Source: Stephanodiscus triporus (lineage: Eukaryota > Bacillariophyta > Thalassiosirophyceae > Thalassiosirales > Thalassiosiraceae). From it: DNA of 19,972 nt. Location: the NCBI GenBank assembly GCA_036939755.1, contig JALLAZ010000240.1, positions 1 to 19,972 of the forward strand, in the 5' to 3' direction. The notes beneath the pieces are model-generated. The model had not been told where the DNA came from, did not search any database, and saw nothing but the letters and a program-made list of their open reading frames with translations. The number at the start of each line of letters is the position of its first letter. Positions within the stretch are counted from its first letter, which is position 1. Shown piece after piece: positions 1 to 9,290 of this stretch. The translations under genes were made by a program, and so were the position numbers.

Positions 1-93
1 AGATGTATTGCACTTAACAGATAATCTAAATCTAGAATCTTTCTTTGTGTATTTGTGTATTTGTGGTCTGCGGGGCAACTAAAACCCGACGAA

Positions 94-163
94 ATACGCA
101 AATACACAGAAGACGCCATCTTAAAAAAAATATTCCCACATGTTCTTCTGCGTATTTGCGTAT
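94..163. repeat. Imperfect inverted repeat with a related third copy upstream
   Basis: Bases 94-112 and 145-163 are reverse complements at 18 of 19 positions, separated by 32 bases that include an A8 run. A further T/G-rich copy of the right arm lies at about 44-68 in the same orientation as 145-163. The structure could be a relic of a small inverted-repeat element or a transcribed hairpin. No coding function is implied. Confidence 0.6.
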
Positions 164-565
164 CTGTCTATTCCCCAAAGAAATCACAGCCGAAGTGTGT
201 TCATACACTCTAAGTACGTACAAAATCTCTGAATTTGGTGGCGTCCCCGGAGCTTTTTCGTTTTAGAAAAAGAAAATACGACTCGCAACGTAGGAATTGA
301 ATTGCTTGGGACCAAATATTGACCGGAAATGACTTCTCTGTGTCTTTCTCCTTTTTTCGGGACTTTTTTGGCGAACGAGTTCCTACGTATTATCTCTTTA
401 TCGGTGAATTTGCGTTTTTCAGCATATTGGTACCTTAAAATCTGAACCGGAGTTTTGACAGCTTTTATTAAACAAACTACTCATATTATTAACACCCAAT
501 ACTAAGACAACATAGAGAAAGCTGACAGTCTCAGCTTTCAAACGATAGGGGTCTGGGGGTCGCGG

Positions 566-659
566 AAGGAGTTTTTGTGGCTAAATAAGACTGGTAAAGT
601 TAAAAGGAGACATTGACTGTTTTGGCGGGAGCGTTTAAAGGAGTTATTGTGGCTAAATA
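566..659 (+). repeat. Pair of 22-base direct repeats
   Basis: Bases 566-587 and 638-659 match at 21 of 22 positions (core GGAGTT then TTGTGGCTAAATA), 72 bases apart start to start. They are too short to classify. They may be protein-binding sites or a degraded tandem duplication. Confidence 0.55.
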
Positions 660-882
660 TTACTCCGCGCGAAATGGTTGAGGTTGTGATTTTACCTGTT
701 TTTGAGGTACCGATCGAAAACTCAGCCCTTTTTTAGTTTAAGGACATTCATAGTAACTCCTACGTAGGGGCTACGGGAGATTGACTCTCATCGGAGTAAA
801 TAATTCGGAATAATCAATCAAACCATGGACTCTGCGCATGACAATAATGCCATGCCGCCTCCACCAGAAATGCCCCCCCCCA

Positions 883-1581
883 TCAGAACGGTGACTGAAA
901 GGGGTGGGGATGGTGGTCCTCATCTTCCCTGTTGTCTTCCATTTCCCGGATGAAACGCGACAGTTCGCTGGACAAGAACGACGATCCCTTGTTGCCAACG
1001 AACGCCTCTCGCCGCTGAAAGCTCCTCCCCATGGGCCAGTCCGAATGGTTATCATTATCGCGCCGCACATCGCTTCCCCGGCGATGCTGCAACGACAAGG
1101 CCTCCGACGCGATGGATCGCAAATTCTGAATCGCCCTCCGCTGCTGCAACGTCAGGCCGTCGATGCCGCCGACCGTTTCGATGACGTCGATGCAGGAGTC
1201 GAGGAGGTACGTCGGCTCCGTGGCACCGCCGCCGTTGGAGCGTGGCCGGCCAGCAGCGGGCGTCGTCGACGACGATGACGACGACATGGTAAAATATCCC
1301 CAACCTCCGCCGCCGCCGCCATCGACTGCCGCCCTGCTGACCCGTTTCGAATTTTTACCACTGCTACCACTGCTACCACCTATGGATTTCAAGAGGCTCC
1401 ACCGACTTCGTGCCTTGAGGTTGTGGCAGTCTCCTTCGCTCCTGGTGTGGCGCCTGGCCCTGACGGCATCAATTGCTGTCTTCCGGCCGCCGCCATTGGC
1501 GTCCGTTTCCTTCGCGTGGGTGGCGGTGCTCTTTGGGCCCGGCATTGACGATGTCAACCGGCGGGGGACATGCGACGACAT
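883..1581 (-). CDS. Hypothetical low-complexity protein, 232 aa
   Basis: This open frame starts at an ATG at 1581 and stops with TGA at 883-885. I do not recognise a family. The product is basic and Ser/Gly/Arg-rich in its first half, with a Gly run near residue 90 and a Ser run near residue 100. A more ordered, probably helical segment follows at about 125-170 (TYLLDSCIDVIETVGG and on through QQRRAIQNLR), and the tail is acidic and His-rich. There is no signal peptide or membrane segment. It is the longest of several overlapping frames here, including opposite-strand ones of 124 and 152 codons, and that is its main support. It could be one exon of a longer gene. Confidence 0.35.
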   Translation of the reverse strand: MSSHVPRRLTSSMPGPKSTATHAKETDANGGGRKTAIDAVRARRHTRSEGDCHNLKARSRWSLLKSIGGSSGSSGKNSKRVSRAAVDGGGGGGWGYFTMSSSSSSTTPAAGRPRSNGGGATEPTYLLDSCIDVIETVGGIDGLTLQQRRAIQNLRSIASEALSLQHRRGSDVRRDNDNHSDWPMGRSFQRREAFVGNKGSSFLSSELSRFIREMEDNREDEDHHPHPFQSPF

Positions 1582-1679
1582 AATAACGGTCAGCGAAGAT
1601 GTGATGCACGATTGTATCTAAAAATAGATACCTAAGGTCTCATGATGATGTTATTCAATCTCTCTCCTTCATTCATTCG

Positions 1680-2093
1680 ATGCGAATAGAAAAGTTTCAT
1701 TCTTTCGTCATCCTCATCTCCACACTCGCATCGTCGTCGGCAGCCTGCGCATCATCGTCCTCGCTCCCTAGAATACGACGTCACCGCCGTCGTGCCGCGT
1801 CGCCGTCCCTCGCCGCCATCGCGCCGTCGTCGTCGTCGTCGTCGTCCCCGCCGCCGTCGACTCGTGCAGACGCGGGAAGTGCGACCGCCCCTCTCTGGGG
1901 TGAGGGTCGAATGCCACCGCCGCCACTCCCGCGACTATTTTTCGTAGGCGGACGATCCGCCGCCGCCGTCCTCTCCTCCGCCCTCCAGGCCTGTTTCGTC
2001 GGCGGCGCCATGTCGTCGTCGATTGGAGGCAAGTTCCACGCGTCGGACGCACGGAGAATAGCCTCTTATATAATTTCTACCGATAGCAAGTGA
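1680..2093 (+). CDS. Hypothetical Ser/Arg-rich ORF with a possible signal peptide, 137 aa
   Basis: The frame starts at the ATG at 1680. The first 25 or so residues look like a secretory signal (charged MRIEK, then a hydrophobic stretch through FVILISTLASSSAACA). A basic RIRRHRRR patch and a Ser8 run encoded by (GTC)7 follow. The rest is Pro/Ser/Ala-rich and I recognise no domain. An AATAAA at 2111-2116 lies 18 bases after the stop and could be a polyadenylation signal. Two minus-strand frames of 83 and 94 codons overlap, so strand and reality are uncertain. It may be an exon of a longer secreted or plastid protein, or not a gene. Confidence 0.3.
   Translation: MRIEKFHSFVILISTLASSSAACASSSSLPRIRRHRRRAASPSLAAIAPSSSSSSSPPPSTRADAGSATAPLWGEGRMPPPPLPRLFFVGGRSAAAVLSSALQACFVGGAMSSSIGGKFHASDARRIASYIISTDSK
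1826..1846 (+). repeat. (GTC)7 microsatellite
   Basis: There are seven perfect GTC units. In the plus frame starting at 1680 they are read as TCG and give a poly-Ser run. The same motif recurs at 7955-7981 and 9685-9720. Confidence 0.9.
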
Positions 2094-2150
2094 AATGTCT
2101 CTCTATCTCTAATAAAGTGCCAACAAAGTCGTGATTTTCTTCGGAGTAGG

Positions 2151-2174
2151 AGTTGAAGCTTAAAAGCTTCAACT
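2151..2174. repeat. Perfect 11-bp inverted repeat with 2-base gap
   Basis: AGTTGAAGCTT (2151-2161) and its exact reverse complement (2164-2174) are separated by AA. It lies in the gap between the 1680-2093 ORF and the splicing-factor gene that starts at 2319, so it falls in a 3' end, promoter or 5' leader. It could form a hairpin in RNA or be a dimeric protein-binding site. Confidence 0.8.
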
Positions 2175-2318
2175 TAAACTTGTGACTTGTATCTGCATGA
2201 TCCGCCTTTCTTGCGATTCTCTTGCGCCGCGTTAACCTTAGTCCGCGTGATATTACTATCTGACAGATGAACCTGCGCGGCGCAGCCCCTATCGTAACGC
2301 TTCGGCTTGTCAAATAAT

Positions 2319-3547
2319 ATGATGCAGCCCTGTCAAGTAACCCTCACAATAACAGGACGGAAATGCCGAATACACCGCGACATCAATAATGCCGTGTCTT
2401 TGGTTGAGAGTGAAAATATGATCGAGATAAACCACGCCACAAACGATGATTGGGGTGGAGAACAAAGGGCACACACGAAAACTTCTTCGACCTTACTGGT
2501 CGATCGCTACGATGCAAGGTCATTGTTGTTGGATGAATTTTCTCTTCACCAATTGTCGAATGGCATTAGAGACGCCGATAATGCTACCGGTGTTGGATCG
2601 GTTTCAGTGAACTGTCACTCATCCTCATCATTCGAAGAGGACGGCAGCAGAGAGGAAGTGAAAGCACGGAATTTCGCACGATACGAAGGGCTCGAGAACA
2701 ACATAACTACAAAAAGCAATACGGCGAAAGCAAATAACAACCATATCAATCAACCACGGGAAGAAATTATTTTTCCGGAGAAGGAAAAGCTTTTTTGGAT
2801 GAGTGAAGAACAATCAAAAGGATTTCCCTCGGGTATCCAATTGGTGAGTATTACAAATTCATCTGTGTATGTCATGCTTACGGGGATGGTGAAAACTTGA
2901 GAGCATCAATTGTTGGGGTAGTATTACCCCCTTCTTTTACATTATATGACAACCTAAGAAACATGAATTATGAACGATGAGGGCTTGAAGCATATCTTGA
3001 CGGTTTGTTTATGTGTGCTCTTTTCCATCATTTGCAAATTATTACCTCGTATCACGCTCCATTTTTGCTGCATTCCTTCAAGCCAAAAACGATGCAGCAA
3101 AATACCATCATCGAGCATACGGCATCTCGCGTCGCTTTGAACAATCAGCTCGAGGTTTTCCTCAAGGTAAAGCAGGCCAACAATTCGAACTTTGCATTCT
3201 TCAATCCGACCGATGAGTTGCATGGGTACTATCTGTATCTGAGGGGGAAGTATAGCCGCAATGATGAGGATCAAGACAATGTCTCTCCAAAAGAGGGCGG
3301 TGGTGATGGGAACGATAGCGATGGCTGCAATCCACTATCGGGACTTTTGGAGGGTTACTCGTCATCGTCCAAGGAGAGCGAAGGCCCCTTGGAGAATGAC
3401 GACAACTCCAACATAAAAGACTCAACGTGTGAAAATGAACGGCAAGATGAAAATGATGCCGACATCCGATCGGAGGAACAGGAAAGAAAACGGAAGGCAG
3501 ATAGATTAGAGAGATTACGAATTTGGAAGGAATCTCGGTCAGGATGA
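2319..3547 (+). CDS. SFSWAP/CLASRP-type splicing regulator (DRY_EERY + SURP), two exons
   Basis: The predicted CDS is join(2319..2843, 3083..3547), 329 aa. Residues 13-70 resemble the N-terminal DRY_EERY domain of SFSWAP (suppressor of white-apricot) and CLASRP: GRKCRIHRD, then VDRYDARSLL at 61-70 and a FARYEGL motif at 119-125. Residues 183-228 form a SURP (SWAP) module, with IIEHTASRVA, then NNSNFAFFNPTDELHGYY. SURP modules bind splicing factors such as SF1, so the inferred role is nuclear pre-mRNA splicing control. The join is exact: IQL before the intron and PKT after it reproduce the family's linker. The tail is acidic, then basic (KRKADRLERLRIWK). It is shorter than animal SFSWAP, with one SURP and no RS tail. 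TAA at 2295 closes the frame upstream, so 2319 is the first ATG. TATATAA at 2067-2073 is a possible promoter element. Confidence 0.85.
2844..3082 (+). other. Intron of the SFSWAP-like gene
   Basis: This 239-base intron has donor GTGAGT at 2844 and acceptor TTCAAG ending at 3082, and is phase 0. It contains in-frame stops, and removing it joins the two halves of the family linker without a gap. Confidence 0.85.
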
Positions 3548-4235
3548 GCCTATCCTTGTTAGACATGAGCGGTGCAATAGAAACAAATCATCCTCTACAG
3601 TAGCGAGCATAACATAAGTTAGATGTTTCGTACAACTCAAACAGTAGGCAGATGGATTAAAAAGACTTATCATCAAGAGATCAAATTTGCTTTTGCAGTG
3701 CAAACTAAAATCCGAGGCGCAAATTACGACAACTTTCCATCTCATGACCACGTATGCCCGCCCGATTGCATAGAACGCCATATTTTTACGCTTGTTGAAC
3801 GATTAATGCGGTGTCAGCTTGACCTAGCAATCGCTGCTTTGTCAAGGTGAGACCTGCCATATCCATCCATCGCTGCTATCCCTTCCTCTCGAGCGCGAAG
3901 GAAAATCACATTGGCTTACGTCTTAACTACTGCAATGAAACTTTCTCGGGCATGAGAAGTGAAATAATTTTTGGACACCACGCCCTCCCTCGAGACTTTA
4001 GGAATGTTTACGCGGTGTAGGACCGTACTGCGTGTTCATTCGGAGCGGTGGGAGGTCGTTCTTCGCACCAGTCCTATGTGAATAGAGCCAATAGCAACGC
4101 TAAGTGTGCTGTTGGGTCATTGACAAGATCGACCGAGTGCGGCAAAAAAAGAATCTCATGTACGGACTGTGCACGGTGTGAAACTGGATTCAGCTTCTTC
4201 CCAAAGACTCCGTACTTAATTTTTCAATAGCCTCT
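3548..4235. other. Intergenic region between convergent gene ends
   Basis: The flanking genes are transcribed towards each other, so this region should hold both 3' UTRs. Frames of 75 codons (plus, 3623-3850), 80 codons (minus, 3539-3781) and 60 codons (plus, 4048-4230) overlap or are compositionally unremarkable and match nothing I know. I see no tRNA-like B box. Confidence 0.6.
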
Positions 4236-6982
4236 CTAGAAAGCCGTCAAAATTTGCTGCACTACATTGCTGGCCCAATCGCACGTCTCGACGATCGTCG
4301 GATCCCCCGTGGCGTGTCCCTCTTTCAGCAATTCCATCACGTACGGCTGGCGAATCTGTTCCTTGATGTGGACGCCGAAGGAGCTGGCGATGTCCCCCAC
4401 GAGCCCCACAGCCTTGCCCAGGACCTCGTTGTCGTAGTCGTTCTTACGGTCGCTGGCAAGCATTTCTAGAAAGCTGAGTATCGCATCCACGTACGGGAGG
4501 AGGAGGTCGGTGCGATTGCCATCCTTCAGTCCCTGGATGATCCCGGTGTATGCCTCGAGGATGCCCTCCCTCAGCATGTTGACGTAGTCGATGAGATCGT
4601 CGTCGTCGTCGGGGGCGCGGGTCTGGGCGGCCTGCAGCAGCATCATGAGGGACACCTGGAGGTAGGGTTCGTATTCCGAGGTGATGGCCAGCGCGATGTC
4701 GCCGAAGCACGATAATACCGGCGGCTTGACGCTGCGATGCAACGCGGAATTCTGGAGGGCCTCGACAAGGGCGCTCATGATTTCGTCGCAGTACGGCTTC
4801 ATCGCGCCCTCGATGGCGCGACTGATGTCACCCACGAGCCCGACCGCGACGGTGCAGACCTGGTAAGCCTCGAAGTTTCGCAATCCGGATATCAGGAACG
4901 GCTGCATCGCTCCCATGTACTTGACGAAATCACCCTCGAGGATGTTGGCGATGGCCGACGACGCGCTTAAGGCCTCCTCGTGACACGTCGAGTTCTTCGT
5001 CTGGAGGACCTGGAGGAAGTTGGTCATGATGGCGTCGCAGTAGGGGAGGAGCTCCTCTTTGGTCACCTTGACGGAAAGGACCTGGATGAGCCCGCAGAGG
5101 AGGCCCTGCACGCCCTCCCTCTGCTCCTTGTCCTCGTTGGTCAGAGCGGGCATGTCGAAGGATTGGGCGAGGCGGCCGATGATGACGGGGAGCAATTGCA
5201 ACAGAACGTACTTAACGTCCGGCGCGGCGTTCTGGATTAGAACGCTGATCGCCTCAAACGCAGCGATGCAAAGATTCGATTCCGAGGCATCGTTCCTGTC
5301 CACCACCTGGAGCAGAGTCTGGAGGAGGTTGGCCATGTAGGCTGAAGAAGGCGCGGGGGATGGGGTGGTGGGGGAATAAAGTCAGATATCAAGAATTCGC
5401 CGGTGTAGGGGAATCTTGAGAAAATGTAATTAAAAAAAATACACTCACGACTGAGGGCATTCGTTCCGGAGGTGGCGGCGGCGCTGTCGTTCTGGAACGC
5501 CGCGGCGAGGTTGTGTATCCCGAAGCAGGCCTGACTCGAAACTCGGGGAGTCTCATTGAGGAGCTTCCCCGCCAGGCCGTTGACCAGGGTCGGGAAGATG
5601 TCCTCCGGGATCGATCGAACGTGCAGGTCACATATCCGACCGATGGTCCAGGCGGTGGTATCCTTGACGAGGTCGTTCGTGTCGGACAACGCCGCGAGGA
5701 GGAACGGGATGGACTGGTTGACGTACGGCCCGATGGCCTCGTCGCTCGGCCCCTCGAGGATGGAACTGAACGCCATCGTCGCGGCCTCCCTGTATCGCCA
5801 ATTCTCGGATTGTATGTTCTGCTGGACGAAGGGCATGATGCGCGGCACGATGGCGTCCTCGACGGTGTTCGCGACGAGCTGCAGGCAGGTGGCGCCGCTC
5901 ATGCTGAGATTCCACTGATCGTCGTCGAGCTCCACCTCCTCGTCTTGCTTCGTGAGGGTCTCCGTGAGCAGCGGCACGAGATGCTCGAGCGCCGCGTTGA
6001 CGTATCCGACGCACGCGCTCTCGGGGGGGGGAGTCTGCCCCGCCTCCGCGAGCTCCGCGGCCACGTCGTTCAGTTCCATCTCCTCCTCCGCGAGCGTGCT
6101 CCAGAATTCGATCGCTTGCAACGCCACCTTCTCCTCGTCGTTGCGTATGGTCGCGAACGTCAGTTGGAACAGCGTCTGCATGTACGCCTGGAGCTTGTCG
6201 TAATACTGGAACGCGATCTGGATGATGCACTCGTACGCGGCGGCCCTGACGCCCGAGTCCGCGCTCTGGGTGGCGTCGCATATCGTCTTGAGGATCATGT
6301 CCCTCTCGGCGGGATTCTCCATGTTCTTCCTCGTGAAGGAGAGCGAGTTCCCGAGCGCTCTCGCCGCCGCGAAGCGTATGGGATCCGGCCTGTCGCTCCT
6401 TATCCCGTCCACGATGGTCGTGAGCATGAGGTCGGTGACCTCCGGCGATATCTCGGGCGTGTCGGGACTCGCTCCCATCGTCAGCGCTATGCGCTCGCAC
6501 GTGAAGCCCAGGCACTCCAGGCTCGAGATCTTGATCCCGTCGTCGATACCCCCCCCCGTGACGTTCTCCATCATGACCGACAGGAATTCCGGCCATTCCT
6601 TGTAGGGTAGCTCGACGGTCGCGATCTCCGAACTCGCCTGGGCGGCCGTGTGTCGCGCCACGGCCACGGGACTGCGTATCGCGCCCAGTATCGTGGATTT
6701 GATGACCGACCTGACCTCGGGGGCGATCGCCTTCCACTTGTCGTGCTTCTCGACCTGGAGGGCATCGTCCTTCGCCACCAGGAGGTTCTTGAAGTGCAAT
6801 CCCGCGAGCTGACGGACCGTCACGTCCTTCCCCTCCGACGCCAATTCGTTCGCGAGCGCGACGAAGAATTCGGCGAGGTTATTGCGCTCCGCGTTGGACA
6901 GTGCCGATTCGGCGGCCGTGCGCAGGGCGGGGTCGGGACTCTGACAGGCGACGAGGGTGGCGGTGAGATCGGGGGCGCTCAT
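4236..6982 (-). CDS. Importin subunit beta-1 (karyopherin beta-1), two exons, complete
   Basis: The predicted CDS is complement(join(4236..5341, 5449..6982)), 879 aa, close to the roughly 876 aa of the animal protein (KPNB1). It carries cargo, directly or through importin-alpha, through nuclear pores, and RanGTP releases it. Residues 1-100 look like the importin-beta N-terminal Ran-binding domain (VRQLAGLHFKNLL). HEAT repeats follow throughout. An acidic loop (LDDDQWN) is followed by NWRYREAATMAFSSILEGP, and the C-terminal half has DDDDDLIDYVNMLREG and EAYTGIIQGLKDG. All match the family in order. Removing the intron gives NALSPYMANLLQ, matching the family's LSPYF stretch. I chose the ATG at 6982 because MSAPDL begins at the family's normal N-terminus. 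The frame stays open upstream to 7210, but that part is low-complexity. Third positions are strongly G/C, which creates long antisense shadow frames. Confidence 0.96.
5342..5448 (-). other. Intron of importin beta-1
   Basis: This 107-base intron, read on the minus strand, has donor GTGAGT at 5448 and acceptor CTTCAG ending at 5342. It is phase 1, splitting a Pro codon (C/CC). Confidence 0.9.
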
Positions 6983-7415
6983 GGTTATTAAAATGACAAT
7001 AATAATAATACAAAAAGAAAAAAGGGTGTTGTTGCTGTGTGTGTTGGCGAAAGGGCAGATGCGATTCGGTTTGGGGCTGAAGCCGGTATTGTAAGGTACA
7101 TACTTACGTAGAGTAGGTAGAGACAGTGCAGAAGTGTGGAGGAAAAAAGAAGACGTGGTTGGAGTGGTTGGACAGACAGTGAAGTAGGTAAAAGTACTAT
7201 TCCTACGCATCGGCTTAAATTTACTGACACAAGATCGAGAAAGAAACTCGTACTCTCTCTACTCTACTCTAGAGTATTATTTTAGCAAGGGACGCTCCCG
7301 CTATTTTGCGTATTACTTCCTTTTGTCAAAAATAATCATATCCTCGACAAAAAAAAATAACGCTCATGTCCTTCTCGTGTATCGTAACTGGGCACTTTGT
7401 TGCCCCCCCCCAACG
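6983..7415. promoter_or_regulatory. Shared intergenic region of a divergent gene pair
   Basis: These 433 bases separate the start codons of importin beta (minus) and the GST/glutaredoxin-like protein (plus). The region must therefore contain both 5' leaders and the promoter(s). It is AT-richer than the flanking coding DNA, with an ACTCT/CTACTCT run near 7245-7275. No clear TATA box or initiator stands out. Open frames continue into it from both sides without a convincing start. Confidence 0.5.
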
Positions 7416-7951
7416 ATGGCGTCGCCCAATAACCCCCCCACCCGCTCGTCGCGTAGACGGCAGCGCAGTGGGTTTACAGAGACGACGAGCTCCCCGATCA
7501 TCGCCTCGGCGATGATCGGGGTCGTCGCCCGGACGCTACTACTGCCGCTCGCGCTCCTCCTACTCTCGCCCGTCGGTCGTCCGTCGACCACGTGCTCGGC
7601 CTTCCCCTCGCCGTCGTCGGTCGTCGTCGCGAGTGGCAGTCGTCGTCGCCGCGTCGCGACCGCCGCCACCAAAACCGAACTGTCATCCGTCCCGACACCG
7701 TTCGACACGTTCGCATCCGGCCTGGCGTCAATGTTCCGCCTCCCCCGCGGCGTGTCAGTCTCGCCGGACGACGGGATATCCATGTCCGGGCCCGCGGCCG
7801 CCTTCCTCCCCGTCCTCAGGAGGATGTACGACGTCGAGAACGATCGGCATTGTCGTTTTGTCAGGGAGCGGATCACGGAGCTGGACCTGGTCGTGGAGAG
7901 GGTGATGCCGTGCGCGAGGAATTCTCGCAATCGCGCGGGATTGGAGGCGGA

Positions 7952-7982
<31 letters not shown>

Positions 7983-9290
7983 GCCCTCCTTCCGACGCTG
8001 ATCGTCGAGGCGAACGGGAAGGAGGTCGCGCTGTCGGGCGCGGAAAACGTTTTGCGCTTCCTCGACGAGAACTTCTCCGTCGGCGCAGTCGACGACGGCG
8101 ACGACGAGGAGGAGGAGGAGGACGCGACGACCACGACGGTACGCAGTATCGCGCGCGCGCTATCGGAACTGGCGTCGTACCTCCCCTCCGTCCTCCGCGT
8201 CGGTCGCGGTTCGACCGTGTGCGCTGCGGCGTCGTCGAACCGATCGACGCTCCTCCCCCTCGTGCTGTACTCCTACGAGGGGAATCAATTCTGCCGTCTC
8301 GTGCGGGAGGCGCTGACGGAGTTGGACTTGACGTACGAATTGCGCTCGTGCGGGAAGGGATCGTCTCGTAGGGGGGAGCTATCGGAATTGACGGGCGGAT
8401 CGACCGCATGTCCGTACCTGATCGATCCGAATACGGGCATCGCGATGGCGGAGAGCAAGGACATCGTGGGTGAGTGAGGGGGGTGTTCGATGTTCTCGGA
8501 AGGATGGAGAGTTGTTTGTCTTGTCGTGCGCTCCTCTCGTATCCCCCTTTTTTTCAATTGCGACGCCGTCACTCTCACCGTTATGCTCTTTCATATATAC
8601 TTAATGCACGCGACCCTCCTAGAATACCTGTACTCGAAGTATGCACTTTGGACGCCTCCGAGCGAGTTTCTCCGATGGGCGTCGGACTTTGTGATAGCGC
8701 CCGTTCTCGGTCCGGTATTCGGATACCTCGCGCCGTTACAGGCCAAATGGTCGTATAACGGGGAGGGGAACGAGTACGAATATGCGAGCGCCGTCGCCGA
8801 GGCGAAGGCCGAGATTTACGACGAAATCTCGTCGAGGCCGGTGGTCATTTGTGAGTTTTTCCCGTCCCGGTGTCATCGGGATCCGCATGTGATGATGTCA
8901 GTCCATAAAGACAATTTTCCCTCTTCCTCTTTCTCGTGCACTTGCTTATTTGTTCCTTTCCATTTGTTTTCTAAAACGAAAAAAAAAAAAGACACATACG
9001 AATACTCGCCGTTCTGCTCGGAGGCCGTCGCATTATTGCGGAGGATAGGAATCGACCACGTGGAGATATCGCTCGGGAAGGGATGGATCCCAGGCCTCCT
9101 GACGAGGCCGGAGAAGAGGGTTGCGCTCCTGGAGATTACCGGCCAATCCTCGTTGCCGAACGTCTTCATCGGCGGGAAGAGCATCGGGGGGCTGTATTCC
9201 GGCGGGCCAGGGCTCGTGCTCGCGCTGGAACGGGGAGATTTGTTGACCATGGTCGAGGAGGCGGAACGGGCGATGCGAGTTACATCATGA
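7416..9290 (+). CDS. Plastid-targeted triple thioredoxin-fold protein (two GST-N-like + glutaredoxin-like), three exons
   Basis: The predicted CDS is join(7416..8469, 8623..8850, 8992..9290), 526 aa. Residues 33-62 form a strong signal peptide (MIGVVARTLLLPLALLLL) ending at CSA|FPSP, the A|F cleavage pattern of secondary-plastid targeting; an Arg/Ser-rich transit region follows. Domain 1 (about 120-230) has a HCRFVRERITELDL helix, a Thr9 run and LPTLIVEANGKEVALSG. Domain 2 starts at LPLVLYSYEGNQFCRLVREA and continues into exon 2 (IVEYLYSKY). Domain 3 is glutaredoxin-like, with VVIYTYEYSPFCSEA and LPNVFIGGKSIGG. Plant plastid proteins with paired GST-N domains are the closest architecture I know. 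The likely role is thiol redox or glutathione-dependent chemistry; the substrate is unknown. In domain 3 the usual first active-site Cys aligns with Ser (SPFC). The first ATG is 7416; 7512 (Met33) is a credible alternative start. Confidence 0.82.
7492..7521 (+). repeat. Perfect 14-bp inverted repeat over an alternative start codon
   Basis: Bases 7492-7505 (CCCCGATCATCGCC) and 7508-7521 are exact reverse complements with only TC between them. The right arm contains the ATG at 7512-7514 that begins the signal-peptide core of the redox protein. In mRNA the outer pairs could make a very stable hairpin. Confidence 0.85.
7955..7981 (+). repeat. (GAC)9 microsatellite inside a coding exon
   Basis: There are nine perfect GAC units, read as ACG codons, giving nine consecutive Thr in domain 1 of the GST/glutaredoxin-like protein. 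It lies in a loop between conserved stretches, so the length could vary without breaking the frame. Confidence 0.9.
8470..8622 (+). other. Intron 1 of the GST/glutaredoxin-like gene
   Basis: This 153-base intron has donor GTGAGT at 8470 and acceptor CCTAG ending at 8622, and is phase 1. Splicing yields KDIVEYLYSKY, the normal end of a GST-N domain. The length is a multiple of three, but an in-frame TGA right after the donor stops readthrough. Confidence 0.88.
8851..8991 (+). other. Intron 2 of the GST/glutaredoxin-like gene, with an A12 tract at the acceptor
   Basis: This 141-base intron has donor GTGAGT at 8851 and an acceptor AG at 8990-8991, and is phase 1. A pyrimidine-rich run and a CTAAAAC branch-like site (8971-8977) precede twelve A residues (8979-8990) that directly abut the final G. 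Unspliced, the frame stays open (47 codons), so retention would not truncate the protein. Confidence 0.8.

Larger units (their letters stand above)
1..882. other. Intergenic DNA, no convincing gene
   Basis: This stretch is AT-richer than the coding regions. Its only open frames are short (73 codons or fewer up to about 770) and lie on both strands of a repeated segment, so I do not call them genes. It contains an imperfect inverted repeat (94-163), a pair of 22-base direct copies (566-659) and several copies of the word CCTACGTA or close variants, for example around 385 and 761-770. Confidence 0.6.

Noticed and set aside
3623..3850. 75-codon plus frame in the gap between convergent genes
   Set aside because: It is covered by an 80-codon minus frame, has no motif, and lies where two 3' UTRs are expected.
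5513..6610. 365-codon plus-strand open frame antisense to importin beta, and a 369-codon minus-strand frame at 5628-6737
   Set aside because: Both are out-of-frame readings of strongly G/C-ending codons in a well-conserved gene. Their products are Arg/Glu-rich with no motif.
6983..7210. In-frame 76-residue N-terminal extension of importin beta
   Set aside because: The family starts at the position of MSAPDL. The upstream residues are low-complexity and lie in the shared leader or promoter region.
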